Shown: piece after piece, positions 54,544 through 63,502 of the stretch
Layout: every line of letters starts with the position of its first letter
Numbering within the stretch: position 1 is the stretch's first letter
Origin: Lentisphaerota bacterium
GTDB lineage: Bacteria > Verrucomicrobiota > Lentisphaeria > Oligosphaerales > JABHEG01
Length of the DNA stretch: 64,000 nt
NCBI GenBank assembly: GCA_018676675.1
Contig: JABHEG010000112.1
Span: 1 to 64,000 of the forward strand
Reading direction: 5' to 3'
Program-made: the position numbers and the translations under genes
The notes under the pieces: model-generated
What the model saw: only the letters and a program-made list of their open reading frames with translations
What the model was told of the DNA's origin: nothing
The model's database searches: none

Positions 54544-55629
54544 ATGAGGAAGACGATGACCTCTCGCGAGAGAGTCTTGACGGCCCTGGCCAATCAGGAG
54601 CCTGATCGCGTCCCCATCAACTACCACGCCAACGGAGGCATCAATCAACGCCTTCTGGAACACTACGGTTTAACCACGGGGCAAGGCGAGGAGCTTCGGC
54701 AAAGGCTCGGGGTGGATTTCCGCGGCATCGCCGCTCCCTACGTCGGCAGAAAACTCCACGAAGATATCCCCGAGCAAGGCGTCACCGTTGACAACTGGGG
54801 AATACACAGACGCTGGATTGAGCATGAGACAGGCGGCTACTGGGACTACTGCGATTTCCCCCTTTCCGAAGCTACTGAGGAAACGGTGGCAGCCTGGCCA
54901 ATGCCATCACCCGATGATCACGATTTCAGCCATGTCCATGAGATCTGTCGCCGCAGCGCCCCCCACGCCTTGTTCACCGGTGGAGCCGGCCTCGGAGACG
55001 TCATCAACTCAACGGGGATGCTCCGTACCATGGAGCAGACGCTGGTGGATCTCATTACCGACGATCCCGTCGGCCTTCTGCTCATCCGCCGGCGGAGCGA
55101 GATCAACCTGGAGACCGCCCAACGAACACTTGAGGCGGCCAAGGGAAGAATCGATTTTCTCTGGCTTGGCGAGGATCTGGGCACGCAGATTGCCCCAATC
55201 CTCAGCCTGGAGTTGTTCCGTAAACACATCAGGCCGATTCACCAACGATTCGTGGACCTGGCCAAAGCATTCGATCTCCCCGTCATCATCCACACCTGCG
55301 GCTCCAGCAGTTGGGCCTACGAGGACTTTATCGAGATGGGAATCGATGCGGTGGATACGCTCCAACCGGAAGCGGCGAACATGTCGCCGGAGTACTTGAA
55401 GGCCACGTTTGGGGGGCGGCTTGCCTTCCATGGTTGTATCAGCACAGCCGGCCCTGTCGCCACGGGAAACGTCCAGGACACGATTGAGGACTGCAAGCGA
55501 ACACTCGACGTCATGAAGCCGGGCGGCGGATACTGTTTCGCTCCGACTCACGCCCTGCAGGACAACTCCCCCACCGAGAATGTCCTGGCCATGTACGAGA
55601 CGGCACGCACTTACGGAGCCTACGCGTAG
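54544..55629 (+). CDS. Uroporphyrinogen decarboxylase-family protein
   Basis: 361 aa. The N-terminus MTSRERVLTALANQEPDRVP is the hallmark of the large URO-D-like family seen in Lentisphaerota and Firmicutes. LPVIIHTCGSSSWAYEDFIEMGIDAV (here HTCGSSSWAYEDFIEMG) is the HxCG-type metal-binding segment of methyltransferase-like members; true haem enzymes lack it. LAFHGCISTAG completes the site (zinc thiol ligand). So a methyltransferase-type activity is more likely than decarboxylation. It is 69 bp upstream of an aldo/keto reductase on the same strand. Confidence 0.82.
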   Translation: MRKTMTSRERVLTALANQEPDRVPINYHANGGINQRLLEHYGLTTGQGEELRQRLGVDFRGIAAPYVGRKLHEDIPEQGVTVDNWGIHRRWIEHETGGYWDYCDFPLSEATEETVAAWPMPSPDDHDFSHVHEICRRSAPHALFTGGAGLGDVINSTGMLRTMEQTLVDLITDDPVGLLLIRRRSEINLETAQRTLEAAKGRIDFLWLGEDLGTQIAPILSLELFRKHIRPIHQRFVDLAKAFDLPVIIHTCGSSSWAYEDFIEMGIDAVDTLQPEAANMSPEYLKATFGGRLAFHGCISTAGPVATGNVQDTIEDCKRTLDVMKPGGGYCFAPTHALQDNSPTENVLAMYETARTYGAYA

Positions 55630-55698
55630 AGTGACAGCCCGAGACGCCTCTCCGAGCGAGGGACTCCCTTGAGTTGATCAGACAAGAAGAGCGACCAG

Positions 55699-56682
55699 AT
55701 GACCAAACGAATGCAGACAACTGTGAGTATCCCGGGAACGGACCTCCTCGTGCCCCGGGCAACCGTTGGGACCATGATGTTCGGCAACCGGGCTGACGAG
55801 GCAGAATCCCGGAGGATCGTCGATATCGCCTTGGACCGAGGGATTAGCTTCTTCGATACGGCTGACATGTACAACGACGGAGAGTCAGAGCGACTGCTTG
55901 GGAAAGCCCTCGGCTCCCGGCGGGATCAGGCCATTGTGGCAACCAAGGTCGGCTACGGCAAGAACGCTGAAGGCAAGGAGGAAGGGACATCTCCCCCCGC
56001 AATCGAACGGGCTATCGACCTCTCACTCCAACGCCTCGGCATGGACTCTGTGGATATCTACTACCTGCACCGACCCGATTACCTGACCCCCATCGAGGAC
56101 ACACTCGCGGCCATGGTGGAAGTCATCCAGGCAGGCAAAGTGCGGCACTTCGGTCTCTCCAATTTCGCAGCGTGGCAGACCTGCGAGGTCGGTCAGATCT
56201 GTGAGCGGAACGGCTGGCCAAAACCTGTCATGAGCCAGATGATCTACAACATGCTCGTCCGGCAAATCGAGTACGAGTACATCCCGTTCTGCAAAGCCCA
56301 TGACCTCCATCTCACAGTCTACAACCCTCTGGCCGGAGGTCTGCTGACAGGAAAATACCGCGATCTCACCGACGAAGACAAAGGGGGACGCTTCGTAAAC
56401 AACGCCATGTACCGCAAACGATACTGGAGCCAGAGAATGCTCGACGGCGCCCACGCCCTGCAGGAGATAGCCGACAAGCTTGAGATGCCCCTCACGCACA
56501 TGGCCATCAACTGGGTCACCCAGCAGACCGACGCTGACAGCATCCTTCTCGGCCCCAGCAGCGCCGAACAACTCGTTGACTGCCTCGCGGCAGATGACTG
56601 CGATATCCCGGCGTCGGTCATGGAGGAAATAGAGGCATTTCTCGTCGATTTTGATGGAACGGATGCCACTTACGCACGGTAG
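55699..56682 (+). CDS. Aldo/keto reductase
   Basis: 327 aa. Catalytic Asp/Tyr in FFDTADMYNDGESERLLGKAL, Lys in VATKVGYGKNA, and His in YYLHRPDYLTP. The start is an ATG with gaagag nearby. It lies between the URO-D-family gene and a small unknown gene; sugar or aldehyde substrates are typical, and none can be named from the sequence. Confidence 0.88.
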   Translation: MTKRMQTTVSIPGTDLLVPRATVGTMMFGNRADEAESRRIVDIALDRGISFFDTADMYNDGESERLLGKALGSRRDQAIVATKVGYGKNAEGKEEGTSPPAIERAIDLSLQRLGMDSVDIYYLHRPDYLTPIEDTLAAMVEVIQAGKVRHFGLSNFAAWQTCEVGQICERNGWPKPVMSQMIYNMLVRQIEYEYIPFCKAHDLHLTVYNPLAGGLLTGKYRDLTDEDKGGRFVNNAMYRKRYWSQRMLDGAHALQEIADKLEMPLTHMAINWVTQQTDADSILLGPSSAEQLVDCLAADDCDIPASVMEEIEAFLVDFDGTDATYAR

Positions 56683-56746
56683 TTATGCCGTAACAACCGA
56701 ATGGCTAATCACCACAGACACGTTACCACCAGGGAGGATCCTTACC

Positions 56747-56956
56747 GTGGCTACCACACTCGATGACAGGCAGTTGGCCGACATTCAGGAGCGCGTGCGT
56801 GAATGCCTGAAGATCGCTGACGACTACAGACACGCGATCGGTGACGAGGACTCGATCCTCCTCATGCAGAATCTCCGTAGCATCGCGACCGCACTCGACA
56901 TCCAACTGCCGGAGCGCCACATCGATTTGCCGGGCCCAGCATCAAACGAGGCGTGA
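56747..56956 (+). CDS. Small protein of unknown function, 69 aa
   Basis: The GTG at 56747 has GGGAGG nine bases upstream. The protein is mostly helical (QLADIQERVRECLKIADDYRHAIG), cytoplasmic and without recognised motif. Its stop is one base from the ATG of the histidine phosphatase, so the two are surely co-translated. The longer open frame back to 56651 would overlap the preceding gene and is not used. Confidence 0.6.
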   Translation: MATTLDDRQLADIQERVRECLKIADDYRHAIGDEDSILLMQNLRSIATALDIQLPERHIDLPGPASNEA

Positions 56957-56957
56957 C

Positions 56958-57635
56958 ATGAGAATCCATCTAATCCGCCACGGTGACCCCGACTACGCCA
57001 ACGATACATTGACGCCGCTCGGCCATCAGCAGGCCAAGTGTCTAGCCGACGCCCTCGACCAGACTTCCATCGACGCCCTCTTCGCCTCCCCCATGGGACG
57101 GGCCCAGGCAACGGCCTTATACACCAGCAAGGGAAAGGGAATGCCGGTGGAAACCCTGGAGTGGCTGCATGAGCTCAACGGCAACTATGAGGGGCAGTTG
57201 TGGTCATGGAACATGCATGGCACAGAAACGCTAAGCCGGCCGACCGCACTGAGTGTGGACGAGTGGCATCTGGAGATAGTCTACGGGCCCCATATGCAGC
57301 GAGTGGTCGCCCCATTCTACAATAGCTTTGACGCCTTCCTGGCAGGATATGGATATGAAAGGGAGGGCTTCCGCTACCGCATTCGCAGGACCGCCCCGGA
57401 GACGTTGACGCTTTTCTGCCACGCGGGAGTGGTTCTTACCCTCCTGGCACACGTGCTGCATATCCCCCTCCCCGTGAGTTACTCACAGTTCGGTTGTGAC
57501 CCATCGAGCGTGACGACGATCGATATGGAGGAAGCAGGAGGGCATGGCGTCTTTCGGTTGACTGGCCTCAACGACATGAGCCATTGTGCGACGCTGCGGC
57601 ACGCGGTACAGCAGGAAGGTGCTTTTCCGGGATAA
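56958..57635 (+). CDS. Histidine phosphatase-family protein
   Basis: 225 aa. MRIHLIRHGDPDYANDTLTPLGHQQA carries the phosphate-accepting RHG motif; LFASPMGRAQATA holds the conserved Arg, and TLFCHAGVVLTLLAHVL the second His. It resembles phosphoglycerate-mutase-like phosphatases; the substrate is open. The start follows the preceding stop by one base. Confidence 0.85.
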   Translation: MRIHLIRHGDPDYANDTLTPLGHQQAKCLADALDQTSIDALFASPMGRAQATALYTSKGKGMPVETLEWLHELNGNYEGQLWSWNMHGTETLSRPTALSVDEWHLEIVYGPHMQRVVAPFYNSFDAFLAGYGYEREGFRYRIRRTAPETLTLFCHAGVVLTLLAHVLHIPLPVSYSQFGCDPSSVTTIDMEEAGGHGVFRLTGLNDMSHCATLRHAVQQEGAFPG

Positions 57636-57726
57636 AGGGATTGCCGCGCCGGCCCTAACGCTGCAACAGCGTGTCAGTAGCGCCTCAGAGCCCCCCCTGC
57701 TGCTCTTCCCTGCTCGAGGAGTCAGG

Positions 57727-58656
57727 TTACTTTCTGCCGCCGTAGCCGAAATCCTGCACCCGTCGGCTCCGCTTCCGCCAATCCGCTGCGACTTTTACCC
57801 AGAAGCGCAGCTCGACCGGGCGATCGCAGAGCGCGGACAGCCGAGCGCCGGCACGCTTCTGAAGGTGCCGCAACATGCTCCCTTTGCGGCCGAGCACAAT
57901 TCCCTTGTGTCGATCATGCTCAACGTAAAGAACAGCCTCTACTCGGCTACGCTTGCCCGTGTCCTTCCAGGAATCGATCTCGACAGCCATCGTGTGTGGG
58001 ACTTCCTCGCGGAGTTCTTCCAGAAGTACCTCCCGAATGAGGTCGACCGCAAGATCCCGTTCAAACACATCCGTCACCTCATCGCCACTGTAGAAAAAGG
58101 GCCCCGCCGGCAGCAATGGTAGCAGTTTAGCCAGCAATGGCTCAAGGGCCGGGCGTCTGAGAGAGCAAACGCGGCAAGCCGGCGTGTCACTCCCCAAACG
58201 CTCAAGGTAGAACGCCTCCGCCGCGTCCAACTCCTCCGCACTGGCAATGTCTGACTTGTTCACGCAGAGAACCACCGGTTGCTCCGCGGAAGCCGCCAGT
58301 TCAGCTACAAGCGAGTCTTCATCCCCCTGTGGTCGGGTCGGATCAGCCATACACAGGATGATGTCAGCGTCCTCAAGAGCCCGTCCAATGATATGGGACA
58401 TCGCTTCATCCAAAGCATGCTTGGGGCGATGGACCCCGGGAACGTCCAGGAAGAGGAGCTGCGTGTTCGCATCAGAGTAGATGCCCAGCAGCTGCCTGCG
58501 CGTTGTCTGAGGCTTCGCTGATACAGCAGCAATCCGCAACTCGAGGAGGGTATTCAGGAGGGTGGACTTCCCGGTATTAGGGCGCCCGAGAAGCGCAACA
58601 TACCCGACCTGCCCGGTTGGCCAATCGGGGGGAGAAGGCATGGGGGAAGACGTCAT
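57727..58656 (-). CDS. era: GTPase Era
   Basis: 309 aa. It helps 16S rRNA maturation and 30S assembly at the membrane. G1 is ALLGRPNTGKSTLLN, G3 is FLDVPGVHRP (Val where most Era have Thr in DxPG), G4 is CVNKSD. The C-terminal KH domain shows KGIVLGRKGSMLRHLQK. Its ATG overlaps the stop of the upstream Lrp-like gene as ATGA, indicating translational coupling. Confidence 0.95.
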   Translation of the reverse strand: MTSSPMPSPPDWPTGQVGYVALLGRPNTGKSTLLNTLLELRIAAVSAKPQTTRRQLLGIYSDANTQLLFLDVPGVHRPKHALDEAMSHIIGRALEDADIILCMADPTRPQGDEDSLVAELAASAEQPVVLCVNKSDIASAEELDAAEAFYLERLGSDTPACRVCSLRRPALEPLLAKLLPLLPAGPFFYSGDEVTDVFERDLAVDLIREVLLEELREEVPHTMAVEIDSWKDTGKRSRVEAVLYVEHDRHKGIVLGRKGSMLRHLQKRAGARLSALCDRPVELRFWVKVAADWRKRSRRVQDFGYGGRK

Positions 58657-58925
58657 ATCACGTCGAAGATACTGGAGAGATCGTACGCGGAGAAGCTCTG
58701 GAGTGCGAACAGTGTCTTCGTCCGCTCAACCCCGTCGATGTGCGCTATCTCGTTCGTGATCAAGTGTGACAGTGTGCTGTTGTCAGCAACTCGCACAACC
58801 GCAACCATGTCGTACTCGCCGGCCACAACATGCGCTTCTTTCACGCCTTCGTGGCCCAGCAGTTCGTCACCGATCTTCTGGACGTTGCGGTCCTGAACGT
58901 TGATCAGTACAAATGCGGTGACCAT
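58653..58925 (-). CDS. Stand-alone Lrp/AsnC ligand-binding (RAM) domain protein
   Basis: 90 aa. The ATG at 58925 follows GGAGGA. The protein is only the effector domain of Lrp/AsnC regulators: AFVLINVQDRNVQKIGDELLGH, VKEAHVVAGEYDMVAVVRV and RTKTLFALQSF; no DNA-binding helix-turn-helix precedes it. Such domains form rings and bind amino acids or other small molecules. Coupling to era by ATGA overlap is the striking feature. The target is unknown. Confidence 0.85.
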   Translation of the reverse strand: MVTAFVLINVQDRNVQKIGDELLGHEGVKEAHVVAGEYDMVAVVRVADNSTLSHLITNEIAHIDGVERTKTLFALQSFSAYDLSSIFDVI

Positions 58926-59098
58926 CTGGAGTCCTCCACTGGCGTTGTCACTGGACAGGAGCGCTTCGCGTTCCTTCCTCCCGCATGCCCTGCTGCAAGC
59001 GGCGCCACGGCACATCGAGGCGCCACCGCGAGCTTCACGGCGGGGAGCATGAACGCACACCCATCCCGCCAAACAACCATGTACAGACACGGGGCGTA

Positions 59099-59293
59099 CT
59101 AGGCCTTGGCGGCGAGCTTGCAGGGGCGCTGCAGGGCCTTGCGCATCTGCTTGGGATTCATCTGGCGAATCACGTCCTCGTTGATCCCCAAAGCGGTAAG
59201 GCGCCTGCGGTGCTCAAGCAAACGGCGGCGTTTCACAGCGCCCTTCTTCTTGGGGCGCACTTTGTTCTTATTCCGAAATGTACTTGTTGCCAT
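59099..59293 (-). CDS. Small, strongly basic protein of 64 aa
   Basis: MATSTFRNKNKVRPKKKGAV and the following RRRLLEHRRRL are dense in Lys and Arg, which suggests nucleic-acid or ribosome binding. ggac lies upstream of the ATG. It sits among era, nusB and ftsY, so a role in RNA or ribosome work is plausible (inference). I do not recognise a named family; it differs from the known Verrucomicrobia/Chlamydiae small basic protein as I recall it. Confidence 0.65.
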   Translation of the reverse strand: MATSTFRNKNKVRPKKKGAVKRRRLLEHRRRLTALGINEDVIRQMNPKQMRKALQRPCKLAAKA

Positions 59294-59614
59294 CGGTTAG
59301 GTCCCTGTCCTCTGTCGAGAGGTAAAGCCACTCGCTTCAGTGAAACACAAAACGCATACTATAGTCCCACCCGCACGTCTTTTCCATGTGGCGCAGGTAG
59401 TGGGCAGGGCTGTTCCATCCTGACGAATCTGGCTCGTTCGTGATGGCGTGATACCGTGATACCGTGATACCGTCCCCGGATTCTCGTGCTCACGGTTTCA
59501 CAGAAGTGAGAATGAGACAGCCCTGGGTAGCGGGCATAGCGCCTCAGTCTCATGAGGCGTCCGGGTATTCTCCCCCACGCAATTGCGGGGGTGGCTGGCT
59601 GTCCAAGGGGTGGA
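59294..59614. other. Intergenic region with short tandem repeats
   Basis: There is no gene. It holds three exact copies of the 8-mer gtgatacc (59448-59471) preceded by a degenerate one (59440-59447), and a hairpin of ccccc/ggggg around the palindrome gcaattgc near 59575-59592, located just after the ftsY stop. Confidence 0.6.
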
Positions 59615-60535
59615 TCACTCGAAGAGAGCCTGCGCAAACATCGTCACATCGAACGGTTGCAGGTCGCCCATCTCTTCACCCAACCCGATAAAGTGCACGG
59701 GATAGCCAAGCTCCTCGTGGATGGCCACCACCACGCCTCCCTTTCCCGTCCCGTCGAGCTTGGTCAGAACCAATCCGGTCACATCACAGTGGCGACCAAA
59801 TTCCCGCGCCTGAATGAGGGCGTTCGTGCCGCTGGATGCATCAACCGTCAGCCACACTTCATGGGGCGCACCCGGGCATGCTTTCCCGACCGTCCGCCGA
59901 ATCTTGACCAGTTCATCCATCAAACTCCGCCGCGTGTGCTGCCGGCCGGCCGTGTCGATGAGAAGAATGTCCGCGCGACGCTGCACAGCCGAACGCGTTG
60001 CGTCGAAGGCGACCGCGGCTGCGTCCCCTCCCTGCTGCCCGGCGATGACAGGAACATCCAGTCGGCCGCCCCAGATATTGAGTTGCTCCACTGCCGCAGC
60101 ACGAAACGTGTCGCACGCCGCCATCAAGACGGATCTGCCATCCTCTTTCCACAGATGGGCGAGCTTGGCACAGGTGGTCGTCTTTCCACTGCCGTTCACT
60201 CCGACGAGAAGCACCACAGTGGGCCCGTCTTCAGCATAGCGGATCTCAGCCTTCCGCTCGTTTCGCGACAACAGACCCGAGATGTCTTCCCGGGCCACCC
60301 CCATGATATCCTCGGTGGTCAGGACCTCGCCGCGCTCGTAGCGTCCGCGAATTTCATCCACGATTCGCGTACTGACATCAACCCCAAGATCGGTGCTGAT
60401 CAGAGCCGCCTCAAGCTCCTCGTAACAGTCCTCGTCCCACGTTGTCGCGTCAGTGAAAATTCCCTGGATACGCCGAACCAACGACGTCTTCGTCTTCAGC
60501 AAACCGTTGCGGAATACCTGCAGTATCGATCTCAC
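59615..60535 (-). CDS. ftsY: Signal recognition particle receptor FtsY
   Basis: 306 aa. SRP-type GTPase that docks ribosome-nascent-chain complexes at the membrane. The NG domain is complete: N-part YEELEAALISTDLGVDVS, G1 LVGVNGSGKTTTCAKLA, DTFRAAAVEQL, G3 IDTAGRQH, G4 LTKLDGTGKGG. The acidic A domain is almost absent, as in many short FtsY. The GTG start at 60535 has AGGAAG five bases upstream. Confidence 0.95.
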   Translation of the reverse strand: MRSILQVFRNGLLKTKTSLVRRIQGIFTDATTWDEDCYEELEAALISTDLGVDVSTRIVDEIRGRYERGEVLTTEDIMGVAREDISGLLSRNERKAEIRYAEDGPTVVLLVGVNGSGKTTTCAKLAHLWKEDGRSVLMAACDTFRAAAVEQLNIWGGRLDVPVIAGQQGGDAAAVAFDATRSAVQRRADILLIDTAGRQHTRRSLMDELVKIRRTVGKACPGAPHEVWLTVDASSGTNALIQAREFGRHCDVTGLVLTKLDGTGKGGVVVAIHEELGYPVHFIGLGEEMGDLQPFDVTMFAQALFE

Positions 60536-60575
60536 GGATCTTCCTCTCCGATGGCCCCCAAGCGGGCCCTATTCA

Positions 60576-61106
60576 TCAGCCGCTCTCGGCAGATGCCCCT
60601 GCCGTCTCCGCCGTGTCCGAGACATCACGGCTCTGGCGCAGCAGACTGTCCAGAACGCCGTTCACAAAGCGGCTGGATTCTTTGTCGCCATAGGACTTAG
60701 CCAGCTCTATCGCCTCGTCGACAGCCGTCACCGGTGGAACGTCGTCACAGCGCAAAAGCTCAAACGCCGCAATCCGCAGGATATTCCGGTCAATGACCGC
60801 CATGCGCGATATGGACCAGTTGTGGGCACTCTCAGCAATCCGCCGGTCAATGTCCTCCAGCCCCAGGCTGACACCTCTGATGATTCTCTCGGCAAACGGC
60901 ATCGCGGGCGACACGACATCGTCCCCCGGGACATCTCCCCACTCGTCCAAAGTCAGCCAGAACGTCTTGAGGCGCGCAGGCAGGTCCTCCCACTCATCCT
61001 GAACATCAGCCTGATAGAGAAACTGCAGTGCGCTTTCTCTGGCAAATCTCCGTTGGCGCAGGTAGAGCTCCAGGGCCTCGTCACTGGGCGGGGGCTTGTT
61101 GCTCAT
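60576..61106 (-). CDS. nusB: Transcription antitermination factor NusB
   Basis: 176 aa. It binds boxA RNA with NusE in rRNA antitermination. The core is [66 protein letters not shown]. There is a short N- and C-terminal extension. The start overlaps the ribH stop (ATGA), with GGAGG upstream. Confidence 0.93.
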   Translation of the reverse strand: MSNKPPPSDEALELYLRQRRFARESALQFLYQADVQDEWEDLPARLKTFWLTLDEWGDVPGDDVVSPAMPFAERIIRGVSLGLEDIDRRIAESAHNWSISRMAVIDRNILRIAAFELLRCDDVPPVTAVDEAIELAKSYGDKESSRFVNGVLDSLLRQSRDVSDTAETAGASAESG

Positions 61107-61591
61107 TGTACCTCCGGAAGGTTCTTCATCAGGTTGGCCATCTCGATCGCCGTCTCGGCGGCGCTCGCCCCTCGGTTGCCCGCCTTCGACCCGGAACGCT
61201 CGATCGCCTGCTCGATCGTCTCGGTGGTCACGACACCATAGATCACGGGCAAACCGAACTCAGACGAAGCCTGGGCCAATCCACGCGCGACCTGAGCATT
61301 GATGTAGCCGGCATGCGCGGTCGATCCCTGGATGACAACTCCCAGTGCAATCACAGCGTCGTAGCGCCCGCTGCCCGCCATCCGATGTGCCACCAGCGGA
61401 ATCTCAAAGGAACCGGGAACCCAGGAGACCTCGACGTCCGAACGGGACCCGCCATGCCGCGCGATGCAGTCAACCGCACCGCCCAACAGTTTCGAGGTGA
61501 AAAATTCATTGAACCGACTGCAGACGATGCCGAACCGAAGTCCTGTGGCTACCAACTGCCCTTCGTACGTCACAATCTCAGCTTGTTTCAT
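61103..61591 (-). CDS. ribH: 6,7-dimethyl-8-ribityllumazine synthase
   Basis: 162 aa. It makes the riboflavin precursor lumazine from the RibBA product and the pyrimidine intermediate. Motifs: [67 protein letters not shown]. The ATG at 61591 (gagg upstream) is preferred to the TTG at 61600. nusB overlaps its end by four bases. Confidence 0.95.
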   Translation of the reverse strand: MKQAEIVTYEGQLVATGLRFGIVCSRFNEFFTSKLLGGAVDCIARHGGSRSDVEVSWVPGSFEIPLVAHRMAGSGRYDAVIALGVVIQGSTAHAGYINAQVARGLAQASSEFGLPVIYGVVTTETIEQAIERSGSKAGNRGASAAETAIEMANLMKNLPEVQ

Positions 61592-61740
61592 CGTTGCCAA
61601 CCCTCACGTTGTGGGTGCACAATTTCCCGGCCTCAAGCGGACGGACGAACAATATACTCTCGGTCACACCAAAGGTCGATTGGGGCTGGGCACGTGGACC
61701 AGCTCACCTCAATGCCGCGAGAGCCGCGTCAGCGTCCCGA

Positions 61741-62943
61741 TCACAGCATATGTCCCATGCGTTCCTTCTTGGTGCGAAGGTAGCGAGTGTTGTGTTCGGA
61801 CGGGGTAATCACGATCGGGACGCGCTCCGTGATTTCCAGGCCATACCCCTCGAGACCAACAATTTTCTTGGGGTTATTGGTCAGGAGCCGGATGCTGCGA
61901 ACACCTAGATTGAGCAGAATCTGAGCCCCCAATCCATACTCACGCAGATCAGGAGGGAAACCCAGTCTCACATTCGCTTCGACAGTGTCGAGCCCACGCT
62001 CCTGAAGATGGTATGCATGAAGCTTGTTAACCAGGCCTATCCCCCGCCCTTCCTGGCGCATATACACCAGCACGCCCCCGCCCTCTTCGGCGATCATGCG
62101 CATGGCTTCATCCAACTGCTCGCCGCAGTCACAACGCTCAGAATGGAAAACATCCCCGGTCAAGCACTCACTGTGGACACGCACCAGGACATTCTCCTGG
62201 TTGGCCACCTCGCCACAGACAACGGCGAGGTGTTCGCGCCCATCGGTCTTGGCCACGTAGCAATGCAAATCAAACTCACCGTGCGGTGTGGGCAACTTCA
62301 CGGTGCGTACCAAATCAACCAGGCTCTCCGTCCGACGACGGAAGCGAATGAGATCGGCAATCGTTCCCCATTTGAGATCGTGGTGCTTCACGAATTCCGC
62401 AAGATCCGGCACCCGAGCCATCGTCCCATCGTCATTCATGATCTCACAGATCACCGCCACTGGAAGCTGGCCCGACAGACGCGCAAGGTCAATCGCAGCT
62501 TCCGTGTGCCCTGCCCGAACGAGGACCCCTCCAGCACGGGCAATAAGGGGGAACACGTGCCCCGGCTTGACGAAGTCGTCAGCCCGGCACGTCGGGTCCG
62601 TAAGCCTGGCAATCGTCTTGGCTCGATCGAAGGCCGAAATCCCGGTCGTCGTGTCCTCTTTTGCATCAACGCTGACCGTGAACAACGTGTGGTATGCATC
62701 GGCAGGCCGGGCCATCTCGTGAAGGCCGAGCTCGGTCGCCCGGTCCCGGGTCAAGGGCACACAAATAAGGCCCCGCCCATGCGTCGCCATGAAGTTGATC
62801 GCCTCAGGGGTGACAGCATCCCCCGCGATCACCAGATCCCCTTCGTTCTCTCGGTTCTCGTCATCGGTCAGAACAACCATCTCACCTGCCCCGATAGCGG
62901 CAAGAATCTCTTCGGTGGAGTTGAACGTTATCATCGTACCCAT
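61741..62943 (-). CDS. ribBA: Bifunctional 3,4-DHBP synthase / GTP cyclohydrolase II
   Basis: About 400 aa, two domains. The N-half (RibB) shows [20 protein letters not shown] and the C-half (RibA) shows [21 protein letters not shown] with three zinc-binding Cys, and [15 protein letters not shown]. Together they begin riboflavin synthesis from ribulose 5-phosphate and GTP. Start 62943 has gggag very close; ATG 62934 is an alternative. An FMN riboswitch precedes it by 150 bp. Confidence 0.95.
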   Translation of the reverse strand: MGTMITFNSTEEILAAIGAGEMVVLTDDENRENEGDLVIAGDAVTPEAINFMATHGRGLICVPLTRDRATELGLHEMARPADAYHTLFTVSVDAKEDTTTGISAFDRAKTIARLTDPTCRADDFVKPGHVFPLIARAGGVLVRAGHTEAAIDLARLSGQLPVAVICEIMNDDGTMARVPDLAEFVKHHDLKWGTIADLIRFRRRTESLVDLVRTVKLPTPHGEFDLHCYVAKTDGREHLAVVCGEVANQENVLVRVHSECLTGDVFHSERCDCGEQLDEAMRMIAEEGGGVLVYMRQEGRGIGLVNKLHAYHLQERGLDTVEANVRLGFPPDLREYGLGAQILLNLGVRSIRLLTNNPKKIVGLEGYGLEITERVPIVITPSEHNTRYLRTKKERMGHML

Positions 62944-63093
62944 AGCTCCCTGTTCGGACCGCGACAGACCTGTGCCTGCCGACTCAAAACGCCGACGAGG
63001 TATTTGTGCGCGCCAAATCGGGGGAGCAGCGTAACGCCGCGAAGAGGAAGGAAGCCGCCAGCACGACGCAACACAGACATACGCCGCAGGCAA

Positions 63094-63254
63094 CGTCTCT
63101 TCTCCCTTCCAGACTGTACTGTCGGTCCCGGAGTTGCACCGGATCAGTCCTGTGGATCACGTGACCGATGGCTTTCGGTCGCGTGCAAGGAACACACAAG
63201 ACTCGCGGACTCTTACCGCCGGTAGGGAATTTCACCCCGTCCCGAAAAGACGCG
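63094..63254 (-). promoter_or_regulatory. FMN riboswitch (RFN element)
   Basis: Read on the minus strand it contains the hallmark blocks ggggtgaaattccctaccgg, cggtaagagtccgcgagtc, ccggtgcaactccgggacc (variant of the usual third block) and the closing gggagaagagacg, which pairs with the 5' cgtctttt. It lies just upstream of ribBA, so FMN is expected to turn down ribBA and, if read through, ribH, nusB and ftsY. Confidence 0.95.
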
Positions 63255-63502
63255 TTTCGAACGTCGATAAGACATACCGACGAACGCTCAGTCACTATAC
63301 CCCTCCCCGGTGGTTCTCGCCAGCCTGAGAAGCTATATTGGGGCATCGGGAACACGCCCCATCCCTCGAGGACGGACACCGGAAGGAATGCCGCGCGACA
63401 CGGCCCAATCCGGTCGCCAAGCTCCGTCCGCTCCTTCTGCCCACGCCCCCGGTGACATCCACTGGAGGGAGTCTGACGAGCGAACGTTCAGAAAGGACAG
63501 CG

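Noticed and set aside
59440-59471. CRISPR-like array
   Set aside because: Units are 8 bp and directly adjacent without spacers; no cas genes occur.
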